From: Athripsodes cinereus
Taxonomy: Eukaryota; Arthropoda; Insecta; Trichoptera; Leptoceridae
Direction: 5' to 3'
NCBI GenBank assembly: GCA_947579605.1
Contig: OX388319.1
Coordinates: 19,233,447 to 19,297,446 of the forward strand
DNA: 64,000 nt
The translations under genes were made by a program, and so were the position numbers. Positions 34,347-45,599 of the stretch are shown in pieces. The first letter of the stretch is position 1; every line of letters begins with the position of its first letter. The notes under the pieces were generated by a model that was given only the letters and a program-made list of their open reading frames with translations, ran no database searches and was not told where the DNA came from.

Positions 34347-34497
34347 TCATCATCATCATCATCGCCCTCAACGCTCCTCTCGGGAGCACAGGGCAGAAAC
34401 CAGCCTCCTCCATTCAGAGCGTCTCTGTGCCAATTGCGTCACCTCTTTCCACGACATTCCTTGCGCTCTGATATCGTTGTCATAGGAACGGTGTATG
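34347..34497 (-). repeat. Short non-LTR 3'-end element (LTE family), well preserved
   Basis: (ATC)n then GCCCTCAACGCTCCTCTC, GGGAGCACAGGGCAGAAACC, CTGTGCCAATTGCGTCACC, TCTGATATCGTTGTCATAGG, AACGGTGTA. Coding on the minus strand matches the end of the LINE ORF at 49684-49959. It stops upstream at GGAACGGTGTA, as do the 2.8 and 28 kb copies. Confidence 0.8.
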
Positions 34498-35449
34498 TTT
34501 AAAATATTATTTTTCAATATATTACTGTATACTTTACCTTTGAATTTATAACAGTGCTATGAAAAAGTCAATATTTCACAAACAATCAACACAGAGTTTA
34601 TTTTCCGATCCGCACACACCGTTATTTATTACACAATTATTCAAGGAATCTAATTTTTCATGCATACAAACATGAGCTATACCTATCGTTATTTACCTAC
34701 AGAGAGAGAGGATAATATGTTGATTTTATTTATTCTTCTTTGAAGTTCGTTCTACCACAAGGTTTTATGCACTGACTGTATGTTGTGACTAGCTGATAAA
34801 GAATGTCGACTGAATTTATTATAGTGAAAACAAAAAAGAAAATAGCATTTCAAATATACCGTTTATATTTTTCATTATTTTACGTTGCTTTTAGTCAAAA
34901 ATTAAAACAAACATGCATTAAAGGTGTTATTTTGAAATGTAGATTTAAATTCGCTCTTTTTTATTTACATTTCCTTTTTTTTAGTAAATATCAAGCATGC
35001 TCACCAATTTCCTCATAGGTACTGCACCTTCATCAAAACTGGTGAAATAATCAACAATATAATCTTTCTTTTTTGAAATAATGTTAATCACAATTTATTA
35101 CATACAATATATAAACAAAAGACATTTAAATATATACAAAGAAGAGAAATACAATCCAATAGTCTTATCCTGTCAGACAAGAATAAAAATAAATAAACAC
35201 TCAAAATTAACATAAATAATTAGCCAGTGGATGATTTAGTGTACATGTCAGAACGTGAGTTCGAAAAATAAGTCAGTCAGTGGATAACAGATTGAATCAA
35301 CGATAGCATCAGTCAGTTAATCTAAGATCAAGATGAACATGTAAGCTATGGTTATTTTAGCATGTAAAAAAGGAACACAAATGTTACTTAGAAGGTATTC
35401 ATGGGTGAAGACTTAAATGTCTTAAGAATTATACATATAAAAAATACAC
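34498..35449. other. Anonymous stretch
   Basis: Nothing recognised. Confidence 0.4.
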
Positions 35450-35935
35450 CACAGCTAAAAGGTTGGTGCACTCTGCTATCTTAGTGCCAACACTTATGTA
35501 TGCAAGTGAGACGTGGACATGGTTAAAGAAGGATGAATGTGGCATAAATGCAGTTGAAATGAGATCACTGAGAAGGATATGTGGTAAAAGTATGAGAGAT
35601 CGTGTGCGTAACAGTGATATACGAAAGGAATGTGGAATGAAAGTTGGTGTAATAACAAGGATGAATGTAAATAAGTTAAGATGGTTTGGGCACATGGAAA
35701 GAATGAATGAGGACAGAATGACTAAGAAGATATATTTGGCTGAGAGGAATGGTGCTCGGAGACGTGGACGTCCGAGAATCAAATGACATGATCATTTTAA
35801 TCAAATTCTACAGGACGACCATGTGTTGAGCACATTGAACAGGAGAGCATGCATGAGGAATTGTATGACTGTTACGGAAGCGAAAGATGTATGCAAGTAT
35901 AGAAGAAAGCTGCGTGATAGTATGTATGTATGTAG
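35450..35935 (+). pseudogene. RTE-clade retrotransposon, 5'-truncated C-terminus
   Basis: Encodes LVHSAILVPTLMYASETW, EMRSLRRICGKSMRDRVRN, LRWFGHMERMNEDRM and RRRGRPRIK, then a stop (TGA in place of the TGG seen in the 13.8 kb copy), and continues out of frame with ACMRNCMTVTEAKDVCK. Near the end, about 45 bp including CTGCCTACCCC is deleted between AAG repeats, so the tail jumps to CTGCGTGATAGTATG and (TATG)n. The 5' junction (CCACAGCTAAAAGG) matches that of the 13.8 kb copy. Confidence 0.8.
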
Positions 35936-36702
35936 GTTGTAGATTTATGTTCGTTTGACATTCCCTACTTGCATAATATCCTAGAACCTTTATTGTATAA
36001 TATTATCAAACTGCAGCAATATTTTCTCCTGAAGCAGCTTTTTCATGAGAATAATAAATATAAGTAGCATGTTGTTGTTGTTCATTTCATCATGTCGACC
36101 TGCCGCCTTCTACCAGCTTCTACTACATACATAATAATGTATAATATTCTGTACATTATTATTATGTACTGTATCTGTATGTACCGCCACTTCTGATAGG
36201 TTCCCAGTTCACATATTCTTATTATAATGCACCGCTGCCACTGACTTTAACTGACTGACCTATTTAAATATTAAATATGAGAATTTTAAACTACTCTTAC
36301 ATGTACTTACCCTATGCGACATCGTGACAATTGCGTCAAACTTATTTGCGTTAAATACAAACTAGACTATATATTTTGTACTTTAAGCTATCAATTCATT
36401 CCGTAAGTTTCAGTTCTCTGAATTATTTATCAAATCACAATATTCATAGATGTATTATGGAATCTTTTGTTACGAGTATAGTTGAGTTGGAAAGGTATCT
36501 ACGTTTTTCAGAAATTCGTTCACCTTTTCAGTTTCCAAGAACACAAAAATCATAAGTGTTTTTACACACTATTAAAAACTTCTGTTCTTGTCAGACTCTA
36601 TATTACCACTACCTATCTATTTAATTATTTATTAGATGGAAGTTTTAAATTATCTCATAAATCCGACATTTATAATCAAATTTACTATTACTACTCCTAC
36701 TA
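35936..36702. other. Anonymous stretch
   Basis: Nothing recognised. Confidence 0.4.
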
Positions 36703-36921
36703 CATAATCACGGCATGTCCCACAAGTGGAGTAGCAAGCAGAATAGCTGCATGTAATAAATATGCGAGCTATCCTTTCCGAGCCAAAAAAAAAATAAAAC
36801 TTTCAGGATAGGTGGCAAACCTCACCGTTGAATTTAAAATGAAAAATATCTTTATTTTTTTGAACGCCTGCCGTTTACACGATACTCGAAAACAGTAGGA
36901 GGGTAATCCCATACCAGGTGC
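36703..36921 (-). repeat. SINE-P, nearly full-length but lacking the head
   Basis: CTACTACATAATCACGGCAT, CACAAGTGGAGTAGCAAGC, GAGCTATCCTTTCCGAGCC, TTCAGGATAGGTGGC, GAACGCCTGCCGTTTACAC, ACTCGAAAACAGTAGGAGG. The internal frame is broken by an in-frame TAG. Confidence 0.8.
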
Positions 36922-37470
36922 GTATGAAAAACTTTTTAAACTTTTGTTTGATTTAAAGATTCAGAGTTATATGAGAACCAGATTATTTTTCATAGAATAT
37001 AGATTTTGTGTTAATATCATCATGTTTTTCAAAAGAAATATAAAAAAATAGTTTTTGGAAAGTTATGGTAGTGAAAAACGATATGATCGTTTATATAATA
37101 AAAATCATCCACCTCATGAGGTTGAACCCATAGAACTCGTATGAACCATAACCAAAGCAAAATATCATGAAAGATTCTCTTAATCTCTGGTACATGGATA
37201 CCTGTCATTTACACTGTCGGTACAGGTCCACATTATTACTATTATTATGTAACTTACTGGGTATTATTTCAATGTATAAGAGTAGAAACGTTTTGCTTTA
37301 TTATCTCAAATTCTATGAAACTACTAGGTACTTCTATTAGAGACTTAACATTAACTCTTTACAAGCTTTATGTAAAAACTCAAAAAAGCACTAAGTACTA
37401 AAATGTATTAACTATGCTGGACAAAAATTCAAGATTTCTCCTTCAATATTTCTTATTTTTTAAAAAAAAA
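36922..37470. other. Anonymous stretch
   Basis: Nothing recognised. Confidence 0.4.
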
Positions 37471-37638
37471 TAGGTATATCTGGGGTTTTGTTATAACCCC
37501 AAATACATCCTTATACACGTTTCACAGTAAGCTTTAAGCTTGTTTCGTGGAAGGGGGGTTTGCCGGCACCTAAGATCGAATCACGAAGCTCATGTTCACA
37601 AGACCGAGACTCTACCTCCAGGATACCAACGAAGGCTA
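37471..37638 (-). repeat. tRNA-derived SINE
   Basis: On the minus strand: GTATCCTGGAGGTAGAGTCT (A-box-like), an anticodon-arm-sized spacer, GATTCGATCTTAGGTGCCGG (B-box-like GATTCGATC at 37574-37582), then a unique body CACGAAACAAGCTT and GTGTATAAGGATGTATTTGG with a T/A-rich tail. The box order and spacing are those of a pol III promoter from a tRNA. A second family member lies at 47.9-48.1 kb. Confidence 0.65.
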
Positions 37639-39471
37639 CTTGTATGTATTTAATCTAGTAAATAATTCATGAGAAAGTATCTTACATACATTTAAATGGG
37701 ATTTTTATAATATGTGTGAAAATGCTTTTCTTTCTTTAACTCTCTGTTTTAAGAAAGCCTTCTTTCAGAATTTCAAAAGTTCTTATTTATTTTATTTTTA
37801 TTTCTTATGTTTTGGAAACAGATAATGTTGAAATACAGTAACAGATAGCAAAATTACATTAGTGAAAAACCAGTAAAGTTTAGCAAAATTAAATACATAT
37901 TATATTACCTTTCATACATTCAATGAGAATATTACATTTCTCATCTAGTGTGCTTTACAATGAAGTACACAAAAATGATCAACAGATATAGGTATGTAAG
38001 TTCACCAAGAATAAATGAGAAAGTAAGGGAGAAAGGACAACATGACGAACTTATGCTTAGGAATGCCAGAAATCTAGAAATAGTTTCCTTGAATTTTGAT
38101 AAGGTTGCATCAAAGATAACAATATTGTTCACAAAAAAAATGCGTTCTAAATATAACACAATATATACATATACATTCACTTCGTAAGACTTATAATATT
38201 GGACGATTTGTGTCCGTGTCTATCACGAAGGTGGTATCTTTACAATTAATAAGTGCATCCTCGATAATAATTACAAAAACATTGATATAATATAATGCTG
38301 ATTATAAACATCGATATTTCATGTTAATCTCATTTTGGCCATGACCGAAAATATATTCAGGTCAATAAAATATTTTTATCACTTTAATTACAATTTCCTT
38401 TACAATACATTTTATTAACAACATTCTCATTACTTTCAAGCATCACAAAAGTCATGTATTAAATCTAGATACATATATTCGTATAGAGTCAAATATCTAT
38501 CGGAAGCAAATGAATAGATGTATTTTTGGGTGAACCCATTCATGGTTTTCCTTACAGTTTCCAAACAATGATCTTTGAATTCTGTTTAACATAGATTAAT
38601 TTAAGCTAAATCTAAAGGCCGAGGCACCGCACCATTTACTTATGTATAGGTCAGGCTTTTGAAATAGAATAGATATATTATATTGTATGTAACTATGTAT
38701 TATTTGATATGTATTTTACTAGAATAAGGTATAACTCGTTGTTGGTACACTGAATTTCTAGTTGATCTTAAATAACTTAGTTTTATTATATCTAATACTA
38801 CCTATCAAACTATACCATTAATTAGTTAAATGGGAACGACAACACTCAAAGTTAATTAAACTGAAATTCGCTTCATTCAACTTTCGTAGTCGTAGTAGTA
38901 AGGCCTTACAAATATTTATTACGTAACTATTACAGTTACATAGTAAGATGAATATCTTGTTAACTCTTTGGACTAGTTTATAAATACATGGTAATACAAA
39001 ATAATATTACGTCATGTAATTATAGTTTAGTTACTTGAACAAGTTTATTTATTATCTTATTCAATAGGAATAAACCCCCAATCAGAAAGTAATTCATTTG
39101 TTTTAAATGACACGTGCAGAAAGGTCAAGTGTCAAATAGGTGCGCTGAAAAAATCATTTGGAGTGGTTGAAGATCATGTAAATAGCAATGGACAGGTATC
39201 TTTGAAGAAAATACCTAAGCGTAACGTGCCTTCGACCGAGTTAAGATAAGGAGAAGAGTATGTTTTTATGTATATATATATATATATATTATAGAAAACC
39301 CATATTTTAATTAACATTCATAATTCTTAAGAAATAAAAATGTTTCGTGATTACCACATGGTAAGTGCCAACAAAATCAAACAAACATTAATAATGGCAG
39401 ATTAGAATGTTACTATTCTGTCGTTTACTTCTTAATCAAAATGAAGATTTGCATTTTTCATTATTTTCCTT
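37639..39471. other. Long anonymous stretch
   Basis: No gene recognised. A 79-codon open pair at 37941-38187 (both strands) has no family features. A (TA)n run is at 39270-39290. Confidence 0.35.
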
Positions 39472-39679
39472 ATCCCGTGTCCTGTAAAAGGCAGGTGTTC
39501 GAAAAATTAAGACATTTTACATCTTAAATTCAGCGTTGAGGTTTGCCACCCATCCTAAATGTCTCAATTGTATGTTGGCACGAAGAGGACAGCATGCATG
39601 TTTATCATATGCAGCTGGTCTGCTGGCTACCCCACTTGTGGGATATGCCGTGATGGTATAGATAGATAGAGAGATAGAT
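39472..39679 (+). repeat. SINE-P with intact 3' half
   Basis: TATCCCGTG joins directly to TCCTGTAAAAGGCAGGTG, so about 60 bp of head is deleted. Then come CACCCATCCTAAATGTC, TTGGCACGAAGAGGACAG and GGCTACCCCACTTGTGGG, with a (TAGA)n tail after GCCGTGATGG. The short frame RFATHPKCLN to AVMV and a TAG stop in the tail is intact. Confidence 0.85.
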
Positions 39680-41364
39680 TATTTTCCTTAAGATAGTGAA
39701 AAAGTTGTAAAATTGTACCAATACAAATCATCATCTTACTTCAGAACTAATTATTCACTTCTTTATAATTGATAATCACCGAATGCAATATTATGAAATT
39801 TCAGTTACGTGTAATGCTACGTAACATTTACGACCAAATCAATACAAAGAAGAAAAAAAGTGCTACCAGTAAAACGATAAAACTGATCTCAGCCAGGCCA
39901 ACAGAGTCGCATATATAAAACACACTGAAATACATAGAATAAATACTTTTTAAAAATATATCAAGATATATTGCGGCAAAATAAAATTTGTTTTTTTTAT
40001 TGTTATGGTAATCATTTTCGTATTATTAATAAAAATTATTTTTTCTTGCAGTGGTTTTTATAATCCATGAAGCAAATAATGACTACACAAAAAAGTATAA
40101 TGAAAAATTTGCATTACCTATACATAATTACGTTTAGGACGAAAGAGTTATAAAAAGATTGTGACTTTTCAAGAAGACTGACTTTATCTTAAAATAATAC
40201 TTGAATATCAAATTTAGTTTTTGCTCGTGCATAATTTCCGAGAAAAACGCAAACTAATTTTGTACTCATTTATTTTAAAACGAAATAAATTTATGTGAAC
40301 CTTCAGGGTTCTATAATGAATACATAATGAATAAACGTACACAAAAGAAGTTTATAAAAATAATATTTTTCTATAAATATTGAAGTGCGTTAGGCGCCGA
40401 CCACACATTTTCCAACTATATACAAAGATACACATTGACAATGGTGTGAATGTTCTTTGTCCATCTTTGAATGTCGTTGTCTTGTATCGGGTATAGACAA
40501 AAGGAAACTCACTTCCATCTAATGATTTGTCCACTACATCAGATTCAGTCGAATGTGTGACCAACATTAGATAGGTACATGTACGTTGAGATGTCATCTG
40601 CTGTGCCACTTTTAACAAAATATATATTTAAACTTACAACTTCTGTACAAACTCTCTGTTGTTGGATAACATGATAACGTGTTTTCATTTATGTACAGAA
40701 ATATTAAATATTATTGGAAATCATTATTGTATTTCTGAAACATGGAATCTTTGGAAGAAGTACAAAAATACCAAAACGGACCCATTGAGCCCCGCTCCAA
40801 TTAGGATAAAATGAAAAATATATGGTATTTAAGGTTTTTCTTGTTGTGGAATTCATTACAAAGGGTATAAAATATTTATTGGTAATGGCAATGCTTTACT
40901 CATATTATTGTTTAACTTTTTGATTGAACCCAGTGCGTAGCCGGGTTTATAGTAAAAGTTGAATTTTAAACAATATTAATTTGTTAAGAAAAGTAAGTGG
41001 ATTATTCTCGAGTACCCTTATTATTTTTACTCTCAATTTAATAAGCAAAGACTCAATCTTTTAGGGCTACAAAACAATAATTAGATGAACTTGATAAACA
41101 CTCAAAACGTTGAATAGTAATTAGTTTAGTTTTGTTAAGAACGAAAAATTAATTCATCGCGATAGGGCTTGGATTTATTTAAAAAGATTTTAACCTCTGA
41201 ATGGAGGACACTAAGACTTGAAACTCTTTCAAAAGTTAATTTTAAAATAATAATATTAACTGACAATAGATAATACCCATCCTTATCGTCTTGTGAACTT
41301 TCTCATTAAATTGTTTTCGTTTTCTCAGTTAGAATATTCAACAGTAACTCTTAACCCAACATCG
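39680..41364. other. Long anonymous stretch
   Basis: No gene or repeat recognised. Confidence 0.4.
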
Positions 41365-41480
41365 CTCAGAGTAAAGCTCGCCCTCTGTACATTGAATTGT
41401 ATAAATGATATTTTCTATGTTAATTTGTATTATTGTAAACAATGTGCAGTGAAGAATAAAATAAATAAAACTTACAAATA
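41365..41480 (+). repeat. Non-LTR 3'UTR type B
   Basis: ATCGCTCAGAGTAAAGCTCG, CCCTCTGTACATTGAATTG and a final GAATAAAATAAATAAAAC parallel the 19.74 and 45.39 kb copies. Confidence 0.5.
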
Positions 41481-41694
41481 AACTAAACTAGTCTCTGTAA
41501 TTCACTAGCTAGTTACAGGTAATGAAGTATTATATTATCTTGGTATAATCGAAATAAGAAATAGTTGGTATAATCATATTACAAGTTCAGTTTCATAGAA
41601 AGATTAAAAATAGAATAGAACAGAAGGCAATATGAGCATGTCACAATAATTCACGAGACGAAGGTCCTGACTAAGTCATATTTTGAGAATGTCT

Positions 41695-41872
41695 AATGAA
41701 AGTTTTCCAAAAATTCCGTTGGCTCGGACGTCCCTCTTTCACAATAAATCATTCATATGACAAAGACATCAGAACACTTGAAATATCGTTGGAAACGGTG
41801 TCTCAACTGGCGCAAAAGAGTTCTGAATGGAAGAAACTGATTTCTGCTTGTGTAGTTGGCGAGGAAAAATGA
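41695..41872 (+). pseudogene. Non-LTR C-terminal fragment (LTE parent family)
   Basis: Translation gives RWLGRPSFTINHSYDKDIRT, then SQLAQKSSEWKKLISACV and a stop soon after. It aligns residue by residue with RPERPSFAIHRSYDNDIRAQ ... TQLAQRHSEWRRLVSALCS at 49684-49959. It is an older copy of that LINE end. Confidence 0.65.
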
Positions 41873-42060
41873 TTATTTTATTCTAGATAATAACACTTAA
41901 GTTACAAAAAATGTAAGAACGTTTTAGTCACAACCTACACATTCTTTAATGTTTTAATTTTTGTGAGCACTTAGCGCTATAGATGACTAACTAGCTAGTA
42001 TATTCATGATATTATACTTTAAATAACACACAGTTTACTTTTCACTTAGATTTATTCAAA

Positions 42061-42106
42061 TCTCGAGCGCTTTCGTCAATGTTAATAAATTGAGATTTTC
42101 AAGAGA
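42061..42106 (-). ncRNA. Hammerhead-ribozyme-like fold (family B, left arm)
   Basis: Minus strand: stem I TCTC/GAGA, box TTGAAAA plus T, stem II CTCAAT with ATTGAC (one mismatch relative to the right arm), GAA, stem III AGCGCT, C at the cleavage position. Confidence 0.5.
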
Positions 42107-42149
42107 ACTCTCTTTTCTTTTTAAATTTTCTTATATTTTCAAGAGAAGT

Positions 42150-42195
42150 TCTCTTGAAAATGTCAATTTATTAACATTGACGAAAGCGCTCGAGA
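42150..42195 (+). ncRNA. Hammerhead-ribozyme-like fold (family B, right arm)
   Basis: Stem I TCTC (42150-42153) with GAGA (42192-42195). Box TTGAAAA (42154-42160) and T. Stem II GTCAAT (42162-42167) with ATTGAC (42176-42181). GAA (42182-42184). Self-complementary stem III AGCGCT (42185-42190). C at 42191 as cleavage nucleotide. All three helices pair perfectly; the box deviates from CUGAUGA. Confidence 0.55.
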
Positions 42196-42764
42196 TTTGA
42201 ATAAATCTATGTGAAAAGTAAACTGTGTGTAATTTAAAGTATAATACCTATCATCATGATGAATTTTCACTCTGTGAATAAACAAACCTTAGAGTTATTA
42301 TTAGTACCTATATTCATAACAAATTCATGGTTAATTTAACTTTATAATAATATTATTAAAAATACCCCAAACCCCTCGTCATATTATGACCCTGCATCAA
42401 TTATTTATCGTTTACCTTATATGGGTAATTATATTTTTCGCTTCTTTTAACATTTTTTTATTATAATAACACTCATTGAATTGTGTGGGTGAAAATTCTC
42501 TTTCTACACTGATTTCTTTTAAATTTATATTAAACATCAAGTGGTTTCTAGAGAAAGCATTTATTTTATATAAATCATTCGCTATTCATTTGCAAGCTTT
42601 TCAACAAAATTATGTCACTTGAGAATATACAATGATTGGATTCCAGATAATATGAATGAATGAATGTTGCATTTGTCTTACAATATGTATTATTGGACAA
42701 CACTAATATGTCATTTATGGTCCAAAGCACCTCGAGTGAACTGTATAATTCATCAATTCTATAA

Positions 42765-42880
42765 GTCATAATTAATATGACATTACATCGACGTCATAAT
42801 TCTAGGACATTACATCCAAGTCATAATTAATATGACATTACATCCACGTCATAATTCTAGGACATTACATCCAAGTCATA
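42765..42880. repeat. Short tandem array, 28+27 bp higher-order unit
   Basis: Subunits beginning GTCATAATTAATATGACATT (28 bp) and GTCATAATTCTAGGACATT (27 bp) alternate: starts at 42765, 42793, 42820 and 42848, with a partial fifth at 42875. This gives two copies of a 55-bp unit. It does not resemble a CRISPR array (no constant repeat with unique spacers). Confidence 0.85.
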
Positions 42881-42957
42881 ATTAACACGGCATGTAAAAT
42901 AATTTCCAAACTTTCTTTTAATATTTCGTTACATTTTAGATTTATTAAAAATTATAA

Positions 42958-43290
42958 GAATGAGTGGATGCATAAAGAGTGTTGTGGACAGAATGCGCGG
43001 ATGGTTTGGACATGTGGAATGAAGGAATGAAGAAAGAATGACAAAGAGCATATGCTTGTCTGAAAGAAGAGGTGTGAGGAAGCGTGAGCGTCCAAGAACC
43101 ACGTGACATGATCACGTGGATCGAATTCTCAAAGACGGCCGTGAACTGAGTAAAAGAAATAGACGTGCGAGTATGAGAAATTGTATACAATGTAGAACAA
43201 GCGAAAGAAGTATAAGGATAGATCTTTATGGCGTTCCGTTCTCTCTGCCTACTCCACTTGGAACACTGCTTGAGGGGGTAGTATATTATG
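42958..43290 (+). pseudogene. RTE-clade C-terminus and 3'UTR, decayed
   Basis: Several frames carry RTE C-terminal remains close to the 51-52.8 kb subfamily: VVDRMRGWFGHVE, KRERPRTT then a stop, DHVDRILKDGRELSKRNRRA and MRNCIQC. The 3' end TCTGCCTACTCCACTTGG, then AACACTGCTTGAGGGGGTAG parallels the RTE end at 51030-51070. Stops and frameshifts abound. Confidence 0.7.
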
Positions 43291-43949
43291 GTAAGAATAA
43301 AGGTTTCTAGTTAGGTATTTGTATAATTGTTAGAGAAAGTAAGCGTGAGTGATTGCGTTGCCCGAAAAAATATAAGATATCTTCACGTAGTGTTAATGGG
43401 TTTACCTCAAACAATTTTTAATTAGCTGCCACCTAAACTTTCCTGCTAGTAAATTGCCTTGCTTACTACTAATTTGACTACATTAGAACTCTGTTTAAAA
43501 AAATATTCAACATTATTAATACTAACTAACAGTATAATCTCAAAATGTTTCGTGATAATTACTCATAATCATAATGTTAATTACATCTTACCTTAAATTG
43601 CTAGAACTTTGCCTCTTAAATTATGACAAAAGTGTGTATGATAATTAGCTAGAATCTAAGAGATAGTGAAGAGAAATAAAAGTATGCAAAAAAGACAAAT
43701 CACCACTCATATGTACCTACCATATTTTCTTGGAGAAAATGACATAAAGCTTTAAAATTTACTAGCTTAGTCGTAGCTCAGACTAAAATAATACGCAGAT
43801 TTAGGAAAAAGGTTAAATAATATCACATTAAGGAAGCTAATAGCCTAATTGGACATTTTAATAAAAAACTGAGAAAGCAACTTATTGAAGAGAGGGAGTA
43901 ATTGTGATTGTGTTTGTCATTTTGATACCTATAGTTAATAATAAATATT
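43291..43949. other. Anonymous stretch
   Basis: Nothing recognised. Confidence 0.4.
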
Positions 43950-44005
43950 TGTTTGTCTTGTATCCCCTTATACCAGCAATAATATTGCTGTTTGGGGATT
44001 TCAAA
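43950..44005 (+). repeat. Solo non-LTR 3' hairpin
   Basis: ATCCCCTTATACCAGCAATA and TATTGCTGTTTGGGGATT form a hairpin matching the 3'UTR end at 28012-28052. Confidence 0.5.
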
Positions 44006-44520
44006 ACTTTTATTGGTGAAATTAATATATATGTGTTCGATAATTCACAATGTATATACCAATTGAATTATAAAATTCTTTAATCTTCTTCTTCTTCTTT
44101 CCCTAATATGGTATTTATTTTCAAAATTTAATTATTTTCCTTGCAACTAAAATTTCTACCCCCCACGTCACCACATTTCCAAAAAGGTATAAAAATTTCA
44201 AACATGTCAGGATCTTCTCAGATTTGTAAAGAAATGTTTTAGAAAAATTGCACATTCGACAATGAATCTAAAATACAGTAAAAAATACAAGGATTTGGAA
44301 CAAAAGTTCGTACATACCAAATGGGATAAATATTTCGTAGATCTACGTAAAAATAATAATAATGAACTTTATTACACAATAAGGAGCATATATAATTACA
44401 AAGCTATAAAATAATGTGATACAAATAAATACCTAACACTGTGCAATGGGCGAATTTATCGCAGAAGTGATATCTTCCAACTTACCCAAAAATACGTAGG
44501 TTTGGCGGCACTGTGCCATA
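44006..44520. other. Anonymous stretch
   Basis: Nothing recognised; TAATAATAATGAACTTTATT near 44349 may be a LINE 3' fragment. Confidence 0.35.
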
Positions 44521-44605
44521 CTATAAGATTATGCAATATTCCATATTATGTGGGGTAGCCAGCTTACAAACTGCATGCAATATATATGTAGATGGTCATC
44601 TCCAA
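44521..44605 (-). repeat. SINE-P 3' fragment
   Basis: TTCCATATTATGTGGGGTAG, CCAGCTTACAAACTGCATG and GATGGTCATCTCC fit the 3' part of the family in minus orientation; strongly diverged. Confidence 0.5.
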
Positions 44606-45384
44606 TAATTGTCTTCGAACTGCATTATCAAAATATAAAACTACTAGACAAAAAAAAATCGATAAAAAACTTATAAAACGTCCCAAAATAAACATATAAC
44701 AAAATATGTTTTACAATTTTGATTTCATTAACAAGTTTCAAAACATTATATATTACATTATGAATGATATTAGCGGTGACAAGTACAAATATCCATTCTT
44801 AAAGAGAATATCAACATATTATTATTATTATGTCACGTCTTAGAGCTATCTTAACTCATGACTTAATACATTGTTATACTTTCATCTTCTCCTTCCAGAA
44901 TATTATTCTAGTCCTTTCTAATATATTTCATTAACTTCTATCCTTGCCATTTATTTCTTCTTCAATAATATTACAACTTTGTCTAGGTTAGTACGAGTGA
45001 ATAAGGAAAACTAATGAGAGAGAAATCTTGGAATGAACTCGTTAGCATCCATAGTTTATCTTTCAATGGATGAAAAATTATATTCGCACCACCCAACATT
45101 CATTGCATGTGTTCCAAATATTTATTATATATTGAGATTTTAGTTATATATCAAATATTGAAGAAATGAACATAATATAATGTTCTACTTTTTATTTATT
45201 ATATTATGAATCTTTAAGTGTATTGTTGCTTGCATGTGCGTTTTTTGCTTTTCTTTGTTTTGTTTTTTTTTAACACTTATAGCCATACATTGTGCATACT
45301 GCTTGTTTGTGGTCTAGATGTAGGTATAATATATTAAATATGTTTTATTTTTGTTTCTGCTATTTCTGTTGATATATATAATCG
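44606..45384. other. Anonymous stretch
   Basis: Nothing recognised; T-rich near 45240-45270. Confidence 0.4.
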
Positions 45385-45510
45385 TGTTTAGTTGGAAGAC
45401 ATCGTATTTTAGCGATAAACTCGCAGTCTGGACATTGAATTGCATTACTATTATTTATATAACACTTTACATTGCTTTGAAATATTGTAATCAATATACG
45501 GTAAAAAAAA
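45385..45510 (+). repeat. Non-LTR 3'UTR type B, diverged
   Basis: TTGGAAGACATCGTATTTTA, GCGATAAACTCGCAGTCTG, GACATTGAATTGC. Same block order as 19.74 and 41.37 kb. Confidence 0.45.
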
Positions 45511-45599
45511 ATAACATCAATTAATTGCAAGTACTAAGGAAAACCCATAAAAGTGTATCACAATTCATTTCAATGTTTTTTAAGCTAATGTTTAGAAAC

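Larger units (their letters stand above)
42011..42245. repeat. Foldback element, hammerhead family B (complete pair)
   Basis: Inverted arms of about 95-105 bp, nearly perfect: ATTATACTTTAAAT, CACACAGTTTACTTTTCAC, TAGATTTATTCAAATC and TCGAGCGCTTTCGTCAATG are mirrored on the right side. A T-rich centre lies at about 42107-42140. Each arm contains a hammerhead-like fold. The arm identity suggests recent origin or gene conversion. Confidence 0.8.

Noticed and set aside
37941..38187. 79-codon open frames on both strands
   Set aside because: No recognisable domain, no splice context, codon composition like the AT-rich surroundings.
40352..40618. 88-codon minus frame
   Set aside because: Length within chance expectation; no motif recognised.
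42765..42880. CRISPR-like alternating repeats
   Set aside because: Both alternating units are repeats of each other; there are no unique spacers, and the genome is eukaryotic.
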